50,054 bases of DNA from JBBTTE01 sp038064395. GTDB lineage: Bacteria > Patescibacteriota > Saccharimonadia > Saccharimonadales > UBA4665. Within the stretch, counting starts at the first letter, position 1. Each line of letters starts with the position of its first letter. The notes under the pieces were generated by a model. That model did not search any database, had not been told where the DNA came from, and worked only from the letters and a program-made list of their open reading frames with translations. The stretch lies in assembly GCA_038064395.1 (NCBI GenBank), contig JBBTTE010000005.1, positions 1 to 50,054 on the forward strand, written 5' to 3'. Both the position numbers and the translations under genes were made by a program. Below are positions 1 to 6,935 of this stretch, piece after piece.

Positions 1-55
1 CATGATAGGTGCCCCGAAGACAGTTAGGATACGGTTGTCGTAGGTTAGTTCTTTG
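1..55. repeat. Left copy of a perfect 55-bp inverted terminal repeat of the contig
   Basis: Bases 1-55 are the exact reverse complement of 50000-50054, and identity stops at base 56. Both copies lie in frame inside sensor-kinase genes and encode the same peptide (KELTYDNRILTVFGAPIM). Exactly 55 bases equals a common assembler k-mer, so the contig probably stops at a graph node shared by two paralogues. Confidence 0.97.
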
Positions 56-1287
56 ATATGGAAAGTCTGGCCGTCACTCTGGCACTGATCAATTAAATGC
101 TCCAGGTTGAAGTTAGGTACATTCTTAAGTTTTTGCTCTATGGTTTCAAGAGTGATTTTGGGAGTTGTGATTTGGCTCTTTAGGTCCGTGGGACTTGTGT
201 CAAGAATCTTGAGTAAGGCATTATTATATGAAATTTCCGCACGGTCATTAAATGTCATCAAAAGTCCGACATCAAGACTTTCGATTGCTGAGCTTAGGCG
301 GGCATGTTCTTCCTTGGCTTCTCTTGTTCTGTCTACAACTTGCTTCTCGATCTCCTTCTTGTTGGCTCTTTCGGACTCCATGGTGCGGTTCTGGCGAACT
401 ATTCGCCCTGTTGTATACATGGCAACTAGAATCGCGCTCAAGCTGACACCAAGGACGACAAGCATATAAAATATAAGAGTGCGCTTTGTCTCCTGAAAGA
501 TGCTTCTCGGTTCTTTGACGTTGGCTACTAGCAATGGCTGGCCGTATATATCATTAACTATCTGGTAGCCATTAATTGTCTTGCTGTCAGCGGTTTGAGT
601 CCTAGCGGTCTTAGCCGAAGTTCCACTGGCCGCATTTGCCAAAGATCCGTCACCTTTTACCGCTGGATCAAAAGCTAGGTCAAGATGGGTTATTTCACCA
701 AGTTTGCTTACGTCAGATGGCTTCAAATATTGGGCGAAAACAAGTGTCCCTCGTACGGGTCCAGTGGTGTCGCTGTGTAGGATTGGCCCAGAGGCGATGA
801 GTATAGGTAGGGTTGACGTCCCAATTATGCCTTGGTGTTCATCGGTCTCTGCCTTAGCCAGAAGTTTATTATTGGCCATAAATGCATCAGTCAATTCTTT
901 GGGTATAGGTATGTCTTCACCTGTTTCTATATCAGTGCCAGTGGAGAATATAAGCTGATGCTTATCGTTATAGAAAAGCATGAAGTTAATCTCCAAATTC
1001 TGCAGCCCTTGACTCTGTATATTGGAGACTATGTAAGGCTTATTATGATCAACAATGAACTGGTATGTATCATCCCATGACGCCCAATCAGGTGTCTTAA
1101 GAGCCAGCTGGTCAACCTTGTTGTTCAGGGCGGCAACACCTCTAGATGTGTCTTTCTTAACATTTTCGGCCTCAAGATCAATATATTGCGACTGTACTAG
1201 GGTAACTGTTGCAATCCAAGTAATAACGCTCGTAGTTAAGAATACTAGGCCGATAATGCTGAAGATTTTGAGTCGAATGCCCATCAT
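1..1287 (-). CDS. Sensor histidine kinase, CHASE4 input domain, 3' end cut off by the window
   Basis: This is the N-terminal 429 codons of a membrane sensor kinase; the reading frame runs off base 1. Residues 8-30 form a first membrane helix. A large extracytoplasmic domain follows with the CHASE4 hallmark DWASWDD (residues 67-73). A second helix lies at about 269-291, then a coiled coil (to about 330) and a PAS-like domain (about 330-429). The kinase core itself is not in the window. Two ATG codons stand in tandem (1287 and 1284). A TATGAT element on this strand (1296-1301) ends 8 nt before the first, so the mRNA may be leaderless. The ligand is unknown. The last 55 bases are identical, inverted, to the end of the kinase at 48477, and the PAS regions of the two proteins are clearly related. 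Kinase identity is inferred from this architecture. Confidence 0.85.
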   Translation of the reverse strand, partial: MMGIRLKIFSIIGLVFLTTSVITWIATVTLVQSQYIDLEAENVKKDTSRGVAALNNKVDQLALKTPDWASWDDTYQFIVDHNKPYIVSNIQSQGLQNLEINFMLFYNDKHQLIFSTGTDIETGEDIPIPKELTDAFMANNKLLAKAETDEHQGIIGTSTLPILIASGPILHSDTTGPVRGTLVFAQYLKPSDVSKLGEITHLDLAFDPAVKGDGSLANAASGTSAKTARTQTADSKTINGYQIVNDIYGQPLLVANVKEPRSIFQETKRTLIFYMLVVLGVSLSAILVAMYTTGRIVRQNRTMESERANKKEIEKQVVDRTREAKEEHARLSSAIESLDVGLLMTFNDRAEISYNNALLKILDTSPTDLKSQITTPKITLETIEQKLKNVPNFNLEHLIDQCQSDGQTFHIKELTYDNRILTVFGAPIM

Positions 1288-1352
1288 CGTATCTTATCAT
1301 AAAAAGCATAAGCGCTTTCTATGAGTCTAGGAGATGTCTGGTGGCTATTTGA

Positions 1353-2090
1353 CTAAAGAGCTGCTTTTTCATTCGGTAAAGGCCATGGGTTGGTGGCACA
1401 GCCCTGCATGCCAATAGATTGCTGCTGCATAACAGGCGCCAGTTGACCTGCGCCGCTGCAATAACGGTGATTGAACCCGAACCAGTGCCCAGTCTCATGA
1501 TTAATGACCATCGTACGGTAATCATCGAGGCTACCGCCTGCGCCATTCCACGAGTCACTAGCCAACCGCCACCTATCGAAGTTAAGAATCACGTTAGGTG
1601 CCACCGTGCAGCTCCACATTGAGTCACATATCGCCCCGAAGGTCGGCATAAGATCTGCAGCGGTTAGCCACACAATGAAGCTACATCCTGATCCCACCTC
1701 AGTAAAAGTATTAGCGCCACCAAGCGACCAGCCTCTTGGATCGGAGTAGACGGCCGCTAGCTTGGCCTTGAGCTCGGGCAAGTTGGCCTCGTCAACCCCC
1801 TTTGCAGCCACACAGTACGTGTAGGCGCGTTTGGGTGTAGGCTTTGGTGCAGGTACTGGCGTGGGCAACGGTGCGACAACTGGCGGTTTGGCTACAGGAG
1901 GTTTAGGCTTTGCCTTAACAGGCTTGGGTTTGGCTGGTTTCTTCGCTTGCTCCTGAGCCTTTGGGTTAAAGATGTTGATTAATGAGGGCTGATTGAAGAT
2001 ATTGTCGCTGAACTGATTATGATTGGGCAATATGACAATTGCCAAGATTGCAGCAGACACTAATATCAAGACTTCTTTAACGACTTTCAT
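1353..2090 (-). CDS. Membrane-anchored DUF3152 zinc metalloprotease-like protein
   Basis: The protein has 245 aa. Residues 5-22 form an uncleaved-looking signal anchor. A Pro/Lys/Ala-rich stalk (about 45-88) follows, then a DUF3152 domain. The extended zinc motif HETGHWFGFNH has ligands H198, H202 and H208 with catalytic E199. It is followed by a Met-turn-like VMQQQS around residue 221 and the family-typical C-terminal GC.TNPWP. Cysteines at the start and end of the domain probably form disulfides outside the cell. The likely role is an extracytoplasmic peptidase on the cell surface; the substrate is unknown. Its start overlaps the end of the upstream membrane protein gene by 14 nt, so the two are co-transcribed. 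DUF3152 is best known from Actinobacteria, which fits saccharibacterial life on actinobacterial hosts (inference). Confidence 0.88.
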   Translation of the reverse strand: MKVVKEVLILVSAAILAIVILPNHNQFSDNIFNQPSLINIFNPKAQEQAKKPAKPKPVKAKPKPPVAKPPVVAPLPTPVPAPKPTPKRAYTYCVAAKGVDEANLPELKAKLAAVYSDPRGWSLGGANTFTEVGSGCSFIVWLTAADLMPTFGAICDSMWSCTVAPNVILNFDRWRLASDSWNGAGGSLDDYRTMVINHETGHWFGFNHRYCSGAGQLAPVMQQQSIGMQGCATNPWPLPNEKAAL

Positions 2091-2652
2091 GCGGGTCTTT
2101 CTTAAGGGTGATAATGCCAGTCATTATGGTGTTAGTGATGATCATGGCAATTGAGTGCAGTGTCGTGGCAATATTGTATGCTTGAAGTGAAAACAAAGTC
2201 AAAACGTGGCGCAGCACGTTGGCGCCATAGAGGATTGGCGTTTCGGACTCAGGATGTAGCCATGTTTTGCGAATTGTTGGCGTGAAGGCTATAAGATCGA
2301 TAGATACAGCTATAACTACAGAAATGGTCGGGTCATCATTAATTAGCCAAGGTATCAGACCCAGTAGAGCAGCAATCAAGAAGTACTTATCAGCCTTACG
2401 TACGTATTTGAAGCCGTACTGTGTCGAGAAAAGAAATATTGCAATCGTAAAACATAGAGCAACCGCAGTCGGCAACACCCCGATGCCTGCACCTTTGGCT
2501 AATTGGCCGAACAACGTGATGCCCGACACGATTGTCCAGACCAGCCAAGTATAGGGGTGGGGCTTAACGCGTTTGGTGAAGCAGTCGCGAAGGTATGGAA
2601 TATTGCCCGCAACTGCAATCAGGGCGGCAATTATAGCTAGCGTTTCTTTCAT
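2077..2652 (-). CDS. PQ-loop-like (SemiSWEET-type) multi-pass membrane protein
   Basis: This 191-aa integral membrane protein has about six or seven helices. Two similar halves can be seen: GNIPYLRDCFTKRVKPHPYTWLVW near the N-terminus and FTPTIRKTWLHPESETPILYG near residue 135. Each has the proline plus charged loop typical of PQ-loop proteins, which includes sugar and amino-acid transporters. Substrate cannot be told from sequence. The gene leads a two-gene operon with the DUF3152 protease. On this strand a TAGACT box lies just 6 nt before the ATG, with a weak -35 (TTATGT) 18 nt upstream. The general fold is fairly clear; the transport role is inferred. Confidence 0.6.
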   Translation of the reverse strand: MKETLAIIAALIAVAGNIPYLRDCFTKRVKPHPYTWLVWTIVSGITLFGQLAKGAGIGVLPTAVALCFTIAIFLFSTQYGFKYVRKADKYFLIAALLGLIPWLINDDPTISVVIAVSIDLIAFTPTIRKTWLHPESETPILYGANVLRHVLTLFSLQAYNIATTLHSIAMIITNTIMTGIITLKKDPHESR

Positions 2653-2721
2653 ATGATTAGTCTAACAGCAAGGTAACGTCTGACATAAGGGCTGAAGTTC
2701 GCAGCAGAGCACAAAAACTGT

Positions 2722-2727
2722 TATAGT
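2722..2727 (+). promoter_or_regulatory. Possible -10 box of the formyltransferase-like gene
   Basis: TATAGT with a weak TTCGCA 18 nt upstream. It predicts a 5' untranslated region of about 29 nt without an obvious Shine-Dalgarno site before the ATG at 2763. Confidence 0.4.
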
Positions 2728-2762
2728 ATGTTAATAATTAAGTTTGAGAATGTTTAAGCCGC

Positions 2763-4208
2763 ATGGCAACAGCAAAAACCCCGCTACCCGCAGAGATACT
2801 CAATAGTTATGGCCATCCAGGGCAGCTCGACTATTCGGCTGAACAGGCCTACGTCCATGGTGTCATCGATGGCAAGATGCTGAACGCTCCAACAGATGTA
2901 GCTGTAATAGCCGATCGAAGCGCTCTCAATCTTGAATCACTCATGGCTCACGCTGGCAGATCCAGTAGCTTCAGATTACGAGGCGTACTTTTGCCTGGGA
3001 GTGAACTCGACCACGATGTTGAACGCCTAACTTTGGTCCCTACCATTGAACGCGCAGCGTATGACGGTTCACCAGAAGTCGTTAATCGTCAAAGGAACTT
3101 GGATAAGGATGGATTTGTTGTTGACAGGGGAAACTTCACTGTTGAGCAAGTCAGCCCAATTCTTGACGCCAGCGGCAATGAGATTATAGAAGAGCTATTT
3201 AGGTCTGAGCACTTTAGTTACGAAGCCAAAAAGCTTCGCATGCCAGACGGAGAAGGTGATACGTATCGGCGAGCACTAGGCGCAGTCATTATCGAAAAAC
3301 TAAGCAAAATGACCCCCGACGTTATATTCCTAGACAATTTCAAGGTGATTCTACCGCCCAATGTTGTGCGAGCTTTTGTAGGGAAGTTTGTTAACGTGCA
3401 TCCGTCTATCTTGCCACTTATTAAAGGCTTCAGGCCAGAAAAGCGAGCCATGCAAGACCGCGAAAATCCTGCAGCTAACGGCTACACAATGCATGTTGTT
3501 AGTGAAGATCTTGATGGTGGACCAACACTTTTGCAGCAGCGCGTACTTGTGTTGCCCAAAAACAAGGAATTGTTAAACGCTCTAGGGCGTGAAGAGTACC
3601 ACAGAGTTAGAGAAGAACAGGCACGTCTAAGAATAATGCTGGCGCAAGCTCCATATGTCCCGAAAGTTCTGCATCTCTACAACAGCTCATTAGATCGCAA
3701 GCTGGTTGAAGGTTCAGAAGCTTTTGCGGCTGAGGGCAGGCCAGGGTTTGAGAAAACGAGCCAGTACAAAGTCGCTCAAGCCGAAGACGCAGACGCCAAA
3801 CCCTACCAGCGTTACTTATTCGAGGATCCCCTAAGACCAAATGAATACGTTACGCTTGAAAAATTACTAAGCGTACCCAAGGTCGCCCTTATAGCTAACA
3901 CGGCAACGGGTGTTAATAAGTACGAGTTCACAGTTCCAGTCTTAACTGACGATAAGAAAGCCAATTTCACCCAAGTTGAGTATTTGGTTCGTAGTCTCAG
4001 GGCGGCGGGCGTTGGAGCAAGAATGGAAACTGGTCAGATATTACCTGATCAAGCTGAGGTTGAATTAACGGTATTGGGCAATTGCGCAAGCGAGTTACAG
4101 GCGATGGGTGTGGAGTTCTCGGAGGTAGCGCAGCCAGTACATGTATTGACTAAGCGCCAACCAGTCGCTGAGCGCCGCTATGTCGGTCAGTCGATAATCG
4201 CAGTTTAG
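2763..4208 (+). CDS. Formyltransferase-fold protein (PurN/Fmt-like) with long N- and C-terminal extensions
   Basis: The protein has 481 aa. The centre carries the folate-dependent formyltransferase signature: N211-V-H213-P-S-ILP..KG, then GYTMHVV..DLDGGP, with D251 in the catalytic Asp position. The N/H/D triad of the PurN family is therefore intact. PurN is normally about 200 aa. Here about 160 residues precede the conserved part and about 200 follow, and I do not recognise either extension as a known domain. De novo purine synthesis is generally absent from such reduced genomes and no pur gene lies nearby. The substrate may therefore not be glycinamide ribonucleotide; a nucleotide-sugar or other amine formyltransferase is possible. 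The gene stands alone, divergent from the PQ-loop gene. Confidence 0.7.
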   Translation: MATAKTPLPAEILNSYGHPGQLDYSAEQAYVHGVIDGKMLNAPTDVAVIADRSALNLESLMAHAGRSSSFRLRGVLLPGSELDHDVERLTLVPTIERAAYDGSPEVVNRQRNLDKDGFVVDRGNFTVEQVSPILDASGNEIIEELFRSEHFSYEAKKLRMPDGEGDTYRRALGAVIIEKLSKMTPDVIFLDNFKVILPPNVVRAFVGKFVNVHPSILPLIKGFRPEKRAMQDRENPAANGYTMHVVSEDLDGGPTLLQQRVLVLPKNKELLNALGREEYHRVREEQARLRIMLAQAPYVPKVLHLYNSSLDRKLVEGSEAFAAEGRPGFEKTSQYKVAQAEDADAKPYQRYLFEDPLRPNEYVTLEKLLSVPKVALIANTATGVNKYEFTVPVLTDDKKANFTQVEYLVRSLRAAGVGARMETGQILPDQAEVELTVLGNCASELQAMGVEFSEVAQPVHVLTKRQPVAERRYVGQSIIAV

Positions 4209-4221
4209 ATCAAATGATAAT

Positions 4222-4306
4222 TGGTGCAGGGTGAAGGATTCGAACCTTCGAAGGCTAAGCCAGCAGATTTACAGTCTGCCCTCGTTGACCGCTTGAGTAA
4301 CCCTGC
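4222..4306 (-). tRNA. tRNA-Tyr (GTA), CCA encoded
   Basis: On the minus strand a 7-bp acceptor GCAGGGT/ACCCTGC is followed by discriminator A and an encoded CCA. The anticodon loop CTGTAAA gives GTA. The T arm is GAAGG-TTCGAAT-CCTTC. A long variable arm is present, as expected for bacterial tRNA-Tyr. Confidence 0.95.
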
Positions 4307-4318
4307 GCGCAAAATCTA

Positions 4319-4395
4319 TGGAGCCACCTGTCGGATTCGAACCGACGACCCTCAGTTTACAAAACTGATGCTCTAACCAGCTGAGCTAAGGTGGC
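4319..4395 (-). tRNA. tRNA-Thr (TGT), CCA encoded
   Basis: Acceptor GCCACCT/AGGTGGC, discriminator T and encoded CCA. The anticodon loop TTTGTAA gives TGT, and the T loop is TTCGAAT. It lies 12 nt from tRNA-Tyr in the same direction, so the two are probably one transcript. Its first 15 bases are identical to those of the divergent tRNA-Thr(GGT). Confidence 0.95.
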
Positions 4396-4423
4396 ATTTT
4401 GTTAATACTAACAGTGATCAAGT

Positions 4424-4450
4424 GTAGCAAAAACAGAGAGAATTTGCTAC
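4424..4450. repeat. 8-bp perfect inverted repeat between two divergent tRNA-Thr genes
   Basis: GTAGCAAA (4424-4431) and TTTGCTAC (4443-4450) are separated by an 11-nt A/G-rich spacer. The repeat sits centrally in the only intergenic space between the two oppositely transcribed threonine tRNA genes, so it could be an operator or a hairpin. Confidence 0.6.
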
Positions 4451-4480
4451 TATTGTTTAGTCGTAGAGCTGGAAAAGGAT

Positions 4481-4555
4481 GCCACCTTAGCTCAGGGGTA
4501 GAGCGCATCCATGGTAAGGATGAGGTCCTGGGTTCAAATCCCAGAGGTGGCTCCA
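4481..4555 (+). tRNA. tRNA-Thr (GGT), CCA encoded
   Basis: Acceptor GCCACCT/AGGTGGC, discriminator T and encoded CCA. The anticodon stem-loop is CATCC-ATGGTAA-GGATG, giving GGT. The T arm is CTGGG-TTCAAAT-CCCAG. It is divergent from tRNA-Thr(TGT). Confidence 0.95.
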
Positions 4556-4560
4556 TAGCA

Positions 4561-4569
4561 TGTGGATAA
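4561..4569 (-). promoter_or_regulatory. DnaA-box match (TGTGGATAA)
   Basis: Exact match to the consensus DnaA box TTATNCACA on the minus strand, 15 nt upstream of a consensus promoter. A single box does not make an origin; a regulatory role is possible. Confidence 0.4.
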
Positions 4570-4584
4570 CTAAGCGAAAGCTTG

Positions 4585-4613
4585 TTGACAAAAGCATAAC
4601 AGGCTACTATGAT
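4585..4613 (+). promoter_or_regulatory. Consensus sigma-70-type promoter (distal rpmG promoter P1)
   Basis: TTGACA (4585-4590), a 17-nt spacer, then TATGAT (4608-4613). Transcription would start near 4620 and meet a strong terminator 60 nt later, before the bL33 gene. Confidence 0.75.
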
Positions 4614-4619
4614 AAAATT

Positions 4620-4712
4620 TGGTAAGTATAAATCCAAAAGAAATATGCTTACATGTCCTTCTTGCAAGGAGAAAAACAGGAATACCAGTTTGATCAACTG
4701 GTATTTTTGTTT
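4620..4712 (+). ncRNA. Predicted short leader or small RNA between promoter P1 and a terminator
   Basis: A roughly 90-nt transcript is implied by the promoter at 4585-4613 and the terminator at 4681-4709. I recognise no known RNA family. It holds small ORF starts (ATG at 4645 and 4651), but their frames run through the terminator, so coding is doubtful. It may be an attenuated leader of rpmG or an independent sRNA. Confidence 0.4.
4681..4709 (+). terminator. Intrinsic terminator upstream of rpmG
   Basis: Perfect 10-bp stem AATACCAGTT/AACTGGTATT with a 5-nt loop (TGATC), followed by a T run. It stops transcripts from P1 unless antiterminated. Confidence 0.8.
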
Positions 4713-4723
4713 GCAGGGGGCTG

Positions 4724-4752
4724 TTTACAATCTGTTACGTATCTGTTAGGAT
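4724..4752 (+). promoter_or_regulatory. Proximal rpmG promoter P2
   Basis: TTTACA (4724-4729), a 17-nt spacer, then TAGGAT (4747-4752). It lies just past the terminator and gives an untranslated leader of about 33 nt before the bL33 ATG. Confidence 0.65.
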
Positions 4753-4791
4753 AGATCTAATAGCTTTTATTAATCTAATTTAAGGCATAAG

Positions 4792-4992
4792 ATGGCAAAA
4801 AAAGGCGATAAGCGCAAAATCATCGGTATGATCAGTGAAGAGAGCGGCGAACGCATCTATTACACTACCAAGAACACCATGAACACGCCTGACAAGCTAA
4901 GTCTTAAGAAGTACAGTCCTAAGCTTCGCAAACACGTTGTTTTCACCGAGACCAAGAAGAACCTCGGTCGTAACGAAGCACCTAAGCGCTAG
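4792..4992 (+). CDS. rpmG: 50S ribosomal protein bL33, cysteine-free (C-minus) form
   Basis: A 66-aa basic protein with the bL33 pattern: KRKIIGMISEESGERIYYT, then NTPDKLSLKKYSPKLRKHVVFTETKK. It belongs to the 50S subunit near the E site. The two CxxC zinc-ribbon pairs of the C-plus form are replaced (no cysteine at all), so it needs no zinc. It is slightly longer than the usual 50-55 aa because of its tail. It is monocistronic, preceded by two promoters with a terminator between them, and convergent with the GH15 gene that follows. Confidence 0.93.
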   Translation: MAKKGDKRKIIGMISEESGERIYYTTKNTMNTPDKLSLKKYSPKLRKHVVFTETKKNLGRNEAPKR

Positions 4993-5007
4993 CCTAATAC
5001 TCTTAGA

Positions 5008-6933
5008 TTAGCTCTTACTGAGATCTAGAAGGGTATTCACCATTTCAGCGTGCGCCCACACCAGAGGTGTTACACCTAGTGTCACTCCGGTTTCTGGGTC
5101 GAACTGCTCGCCTAGTGCGCCACTTGGCAGTTCACGTTGCAAGGCCCAGTCTAGAAGTTCTCGTGCTTGCTCAAGCTTACCTGCAGTCGAGTAGTACTGA
5201 GCTAGCCAGAGCGTACTTATTACCCAAGGGTTGCCCTTGAACTCCGGCTTGGTCAGGAAGTAGTTGTCATTTTCGTAGCGCAATACACCGCCGCTTGGTG
5301 AGCTGTTAAGTATCTTCTGTTCAACATGCATGACCGTACCCAGGAGGCGTTCATCGTTTAGTGGTAGGCCTGCAAACATGAAGGGCCCATAGAGGCTTGA
5401 TATGTCAATCGTGTCATCATATTGCAAATCACCGTTCTCGAGCAGCAGGAAGCCCTTGCGGAAGTAGCCGTCAGGATGATAAAGCTTGTCGAGATTCTGC
5501 TTAATGCCTTCGGCTGCCTTAGTCCATCTTGTATACTCTTCAGGATAATCGAAGGTGGTCGCTAGCTTGGCAGCAGCCTGAAGGCCGGCAATCACCGTAC
5601 AAACGGTGTAAGTCGTCGTCAAGAACTTTTCTTCCCAAAGATCATAGCTAGCGTGAGGTAGTCCCGTTTGCTCGTCAATGAAGCCGGCCATCCAATTAGC
5701 GCACGGCAAGACAAATGTATTGAACAAGTGTTCAACTGAGTTTTTGTCATCCTGATTAGCTTCTAGATACTCGCCAATCATGAATATAACGCTAGCCGTT
5801 TCGTCTTGCTGAATGGCGAGTTCACGTCTTTTGCCGTGTATGAGAGGGTGCCAGGTGCTGCCGATGGCACGATCCGGCTGGTACTTATGCATCAAATAAC
5901 CATCAGGGTGCATGGTGTCACGAGCAAACTCCAAGAAGGCTTTGGCTTCCTTGAAATGACCAAGCCGTATCAAAGGCCATAGCACGTATGCCGCATCTCT
6001 TGGCCAGCAGTAACAGTAGTAATCTCTACCGTAGTTGAAGATGCTAGAATCACCACTAGCAAGAACCGAACCACGTTCATCACAGTGGGCCTTAATAATC
6101 AGTAGACTGTGCTGTAGGCTGCGCTTATGAAAGTCAGGGATTGTGATGCCGTTACCAAATAGCCATTTCTGCCAGTCCTGCCTAACTAGGTGCATTCGTT
6201 CGGACATAACCTTTTGTTTGAACTCCAGATGAATCTTGGCTGCGTCAGTCTGGCTGCTTGCGGCTACTATCCAGTAGTCGAGTTCTGTACTGGCGCCGCT
6301 GGCTAGTCGTTTCTGGAAGCGAATGACGCTATCAACGCCACCATGCTCGACGGCGTTACCCGACAACTCACCGTCTTGAGCGTCTAAGAACGTGCCTGCC
6401 TTGCCCTCGATGCCGTAGTTACCGACCGCATATTGATCAAAGTCTTGGTCGTCGGCGAATTTACCAGCGATTAGCAAGCAGTACCGGCCCTTGTAGTCCA
6501 AGACATAGTGGTCTTCAGGAACATAGATTGCCGTATCTGCGCGCCCATCTCTGGATATCTCAAAGACTTGGTGCATGAACAGACGGACATCGCGTTCATG
6601 GTCAGATGCGTTAGAAATAGTTATATGGCGAACCAGGGCGTTATATTCGTTGTCGATGTAATCTTGGAGTAAAATACTGATTCCCAGTGATTCAGAATGT
6701 AATTTGATAGCGCTGATTAGCGCGTCAATTTCGAAGTCGACATCAATATCCCAACTGCCATCGTCAGTCCAGCTGAACTGCCCATCTACCCAGACACCGA
6801 TTTTGTGTTGGCTACTACGGGCGGTCGTAAGGTTCTCTAGCCCAACGTAAGGATAGTAGAAGTCGTGCACGAGCCCATGCTCATCAAGTCCTACGAATAG
6901 ACGGCCGTTGCTAAGAACAACAGGGCGACCCAT
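5008..6933 (-). CDS. Glycoside hydrolase family 15 (glucoamylase/trehalase-type)
   Basis: The 641-aa protein has an N-terminal beta-sandwich (about 1-260) and a C-terminal (alpha/alpha)6 barrel typical of GH15. Recognisable barrel sections are YYCYCWPRDAAYVLWPL and the acid region around QQDETA, with E378 as the likely general acid. The second catalytic glutamate falls in GALGEQFDPETG (E609). No signal peptide is visible, so it should act in the cytoplasm on alpha-1,4-glucans or maltooligosaccharides, releasing glucose. It is the last gene of a tight three-gene operon, starting 2 nt after the GH57 stop. Whether it is a glucoamylase, a trehalase or a dextran-type enzyme cannot be settled by eye. 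Confidence 0.9.
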   Translation of the reverse strand: MGRPVVLSNGRLFVGLDEHGLVHDFYYPYVGLENLTTARSSQHKIGVWVDGQFSWTDDGSWDIDVDFEIDALISAIKLHSESLGISILLQDYIDNEYNALVRHITISNASDHERDVRLFMHQVFEISRDGRADTAIYVPEDHYVLDYKGRYCLLIAGKFADDQDFDQYAVGNYGIEGKAGTFLDAQDGELSGNAVEHGGVDSVIRFQKRLASGASTELDYWIVAASSQTDAAKIHLEFKQKVMSERMHLVRQDWQKWLFGNGITIPDFHKRSLQHSLLIIKAHCDERGSVLASGDSSIFNYGRDYYCYCWPRDAAYVLWPLIRLGHFKEAKAFLEFARDTMHPDGYLMHKYQPDRAIGSTWHPLIHGKRRELAIQQDETASVIFMIGEYLEANQDDKNSVEHLFNTFVLPCANWMAGFIDEQTGLPHASYDLWEEKFLTTTYTVCTVIAGLQAAAKLATTFDYPEEYTRWTKAAEGIKQNLDKLYHPDGYFRKGFLLLENGDLQYDDTIDISSLYGPFMFAGLPLNDERLLGTVMHVEQKILNSSPSGGVLRYENDNYFLTKPEFKGNPWVISTLWLAQYYSTAGKLEQARELLDWALQRELPSGALGEQFDPETGVTLGVTPLVWAHAEMVNTLLDLSKS

Positions 6934-6935
6934 GG

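Noticed and set aside
1..55. Terminal inverted repeat considered as transposon or linear-plasmid ends
   Set aside because: Each copy is in-frame coding sequence of a kinase, there is no transposase or terminal protein, and the length equals a typical assembler k-mer.
107..1324. Several plus-strand frames opposite the first sensor kinase
   Set aside because: They are shadows. The minus-strand frame is open throughout 1-1287 and encodes a coherent TM-CHASE4-TM-PAS protein.
4386..4697. Minus-strand frame of 103 codons containing PPLGFEPRTSSLP
   Set aside because: It is the translation of the plus-strand tRNA-Thr(GGT) gene and its surroundings, a well-known false protein.
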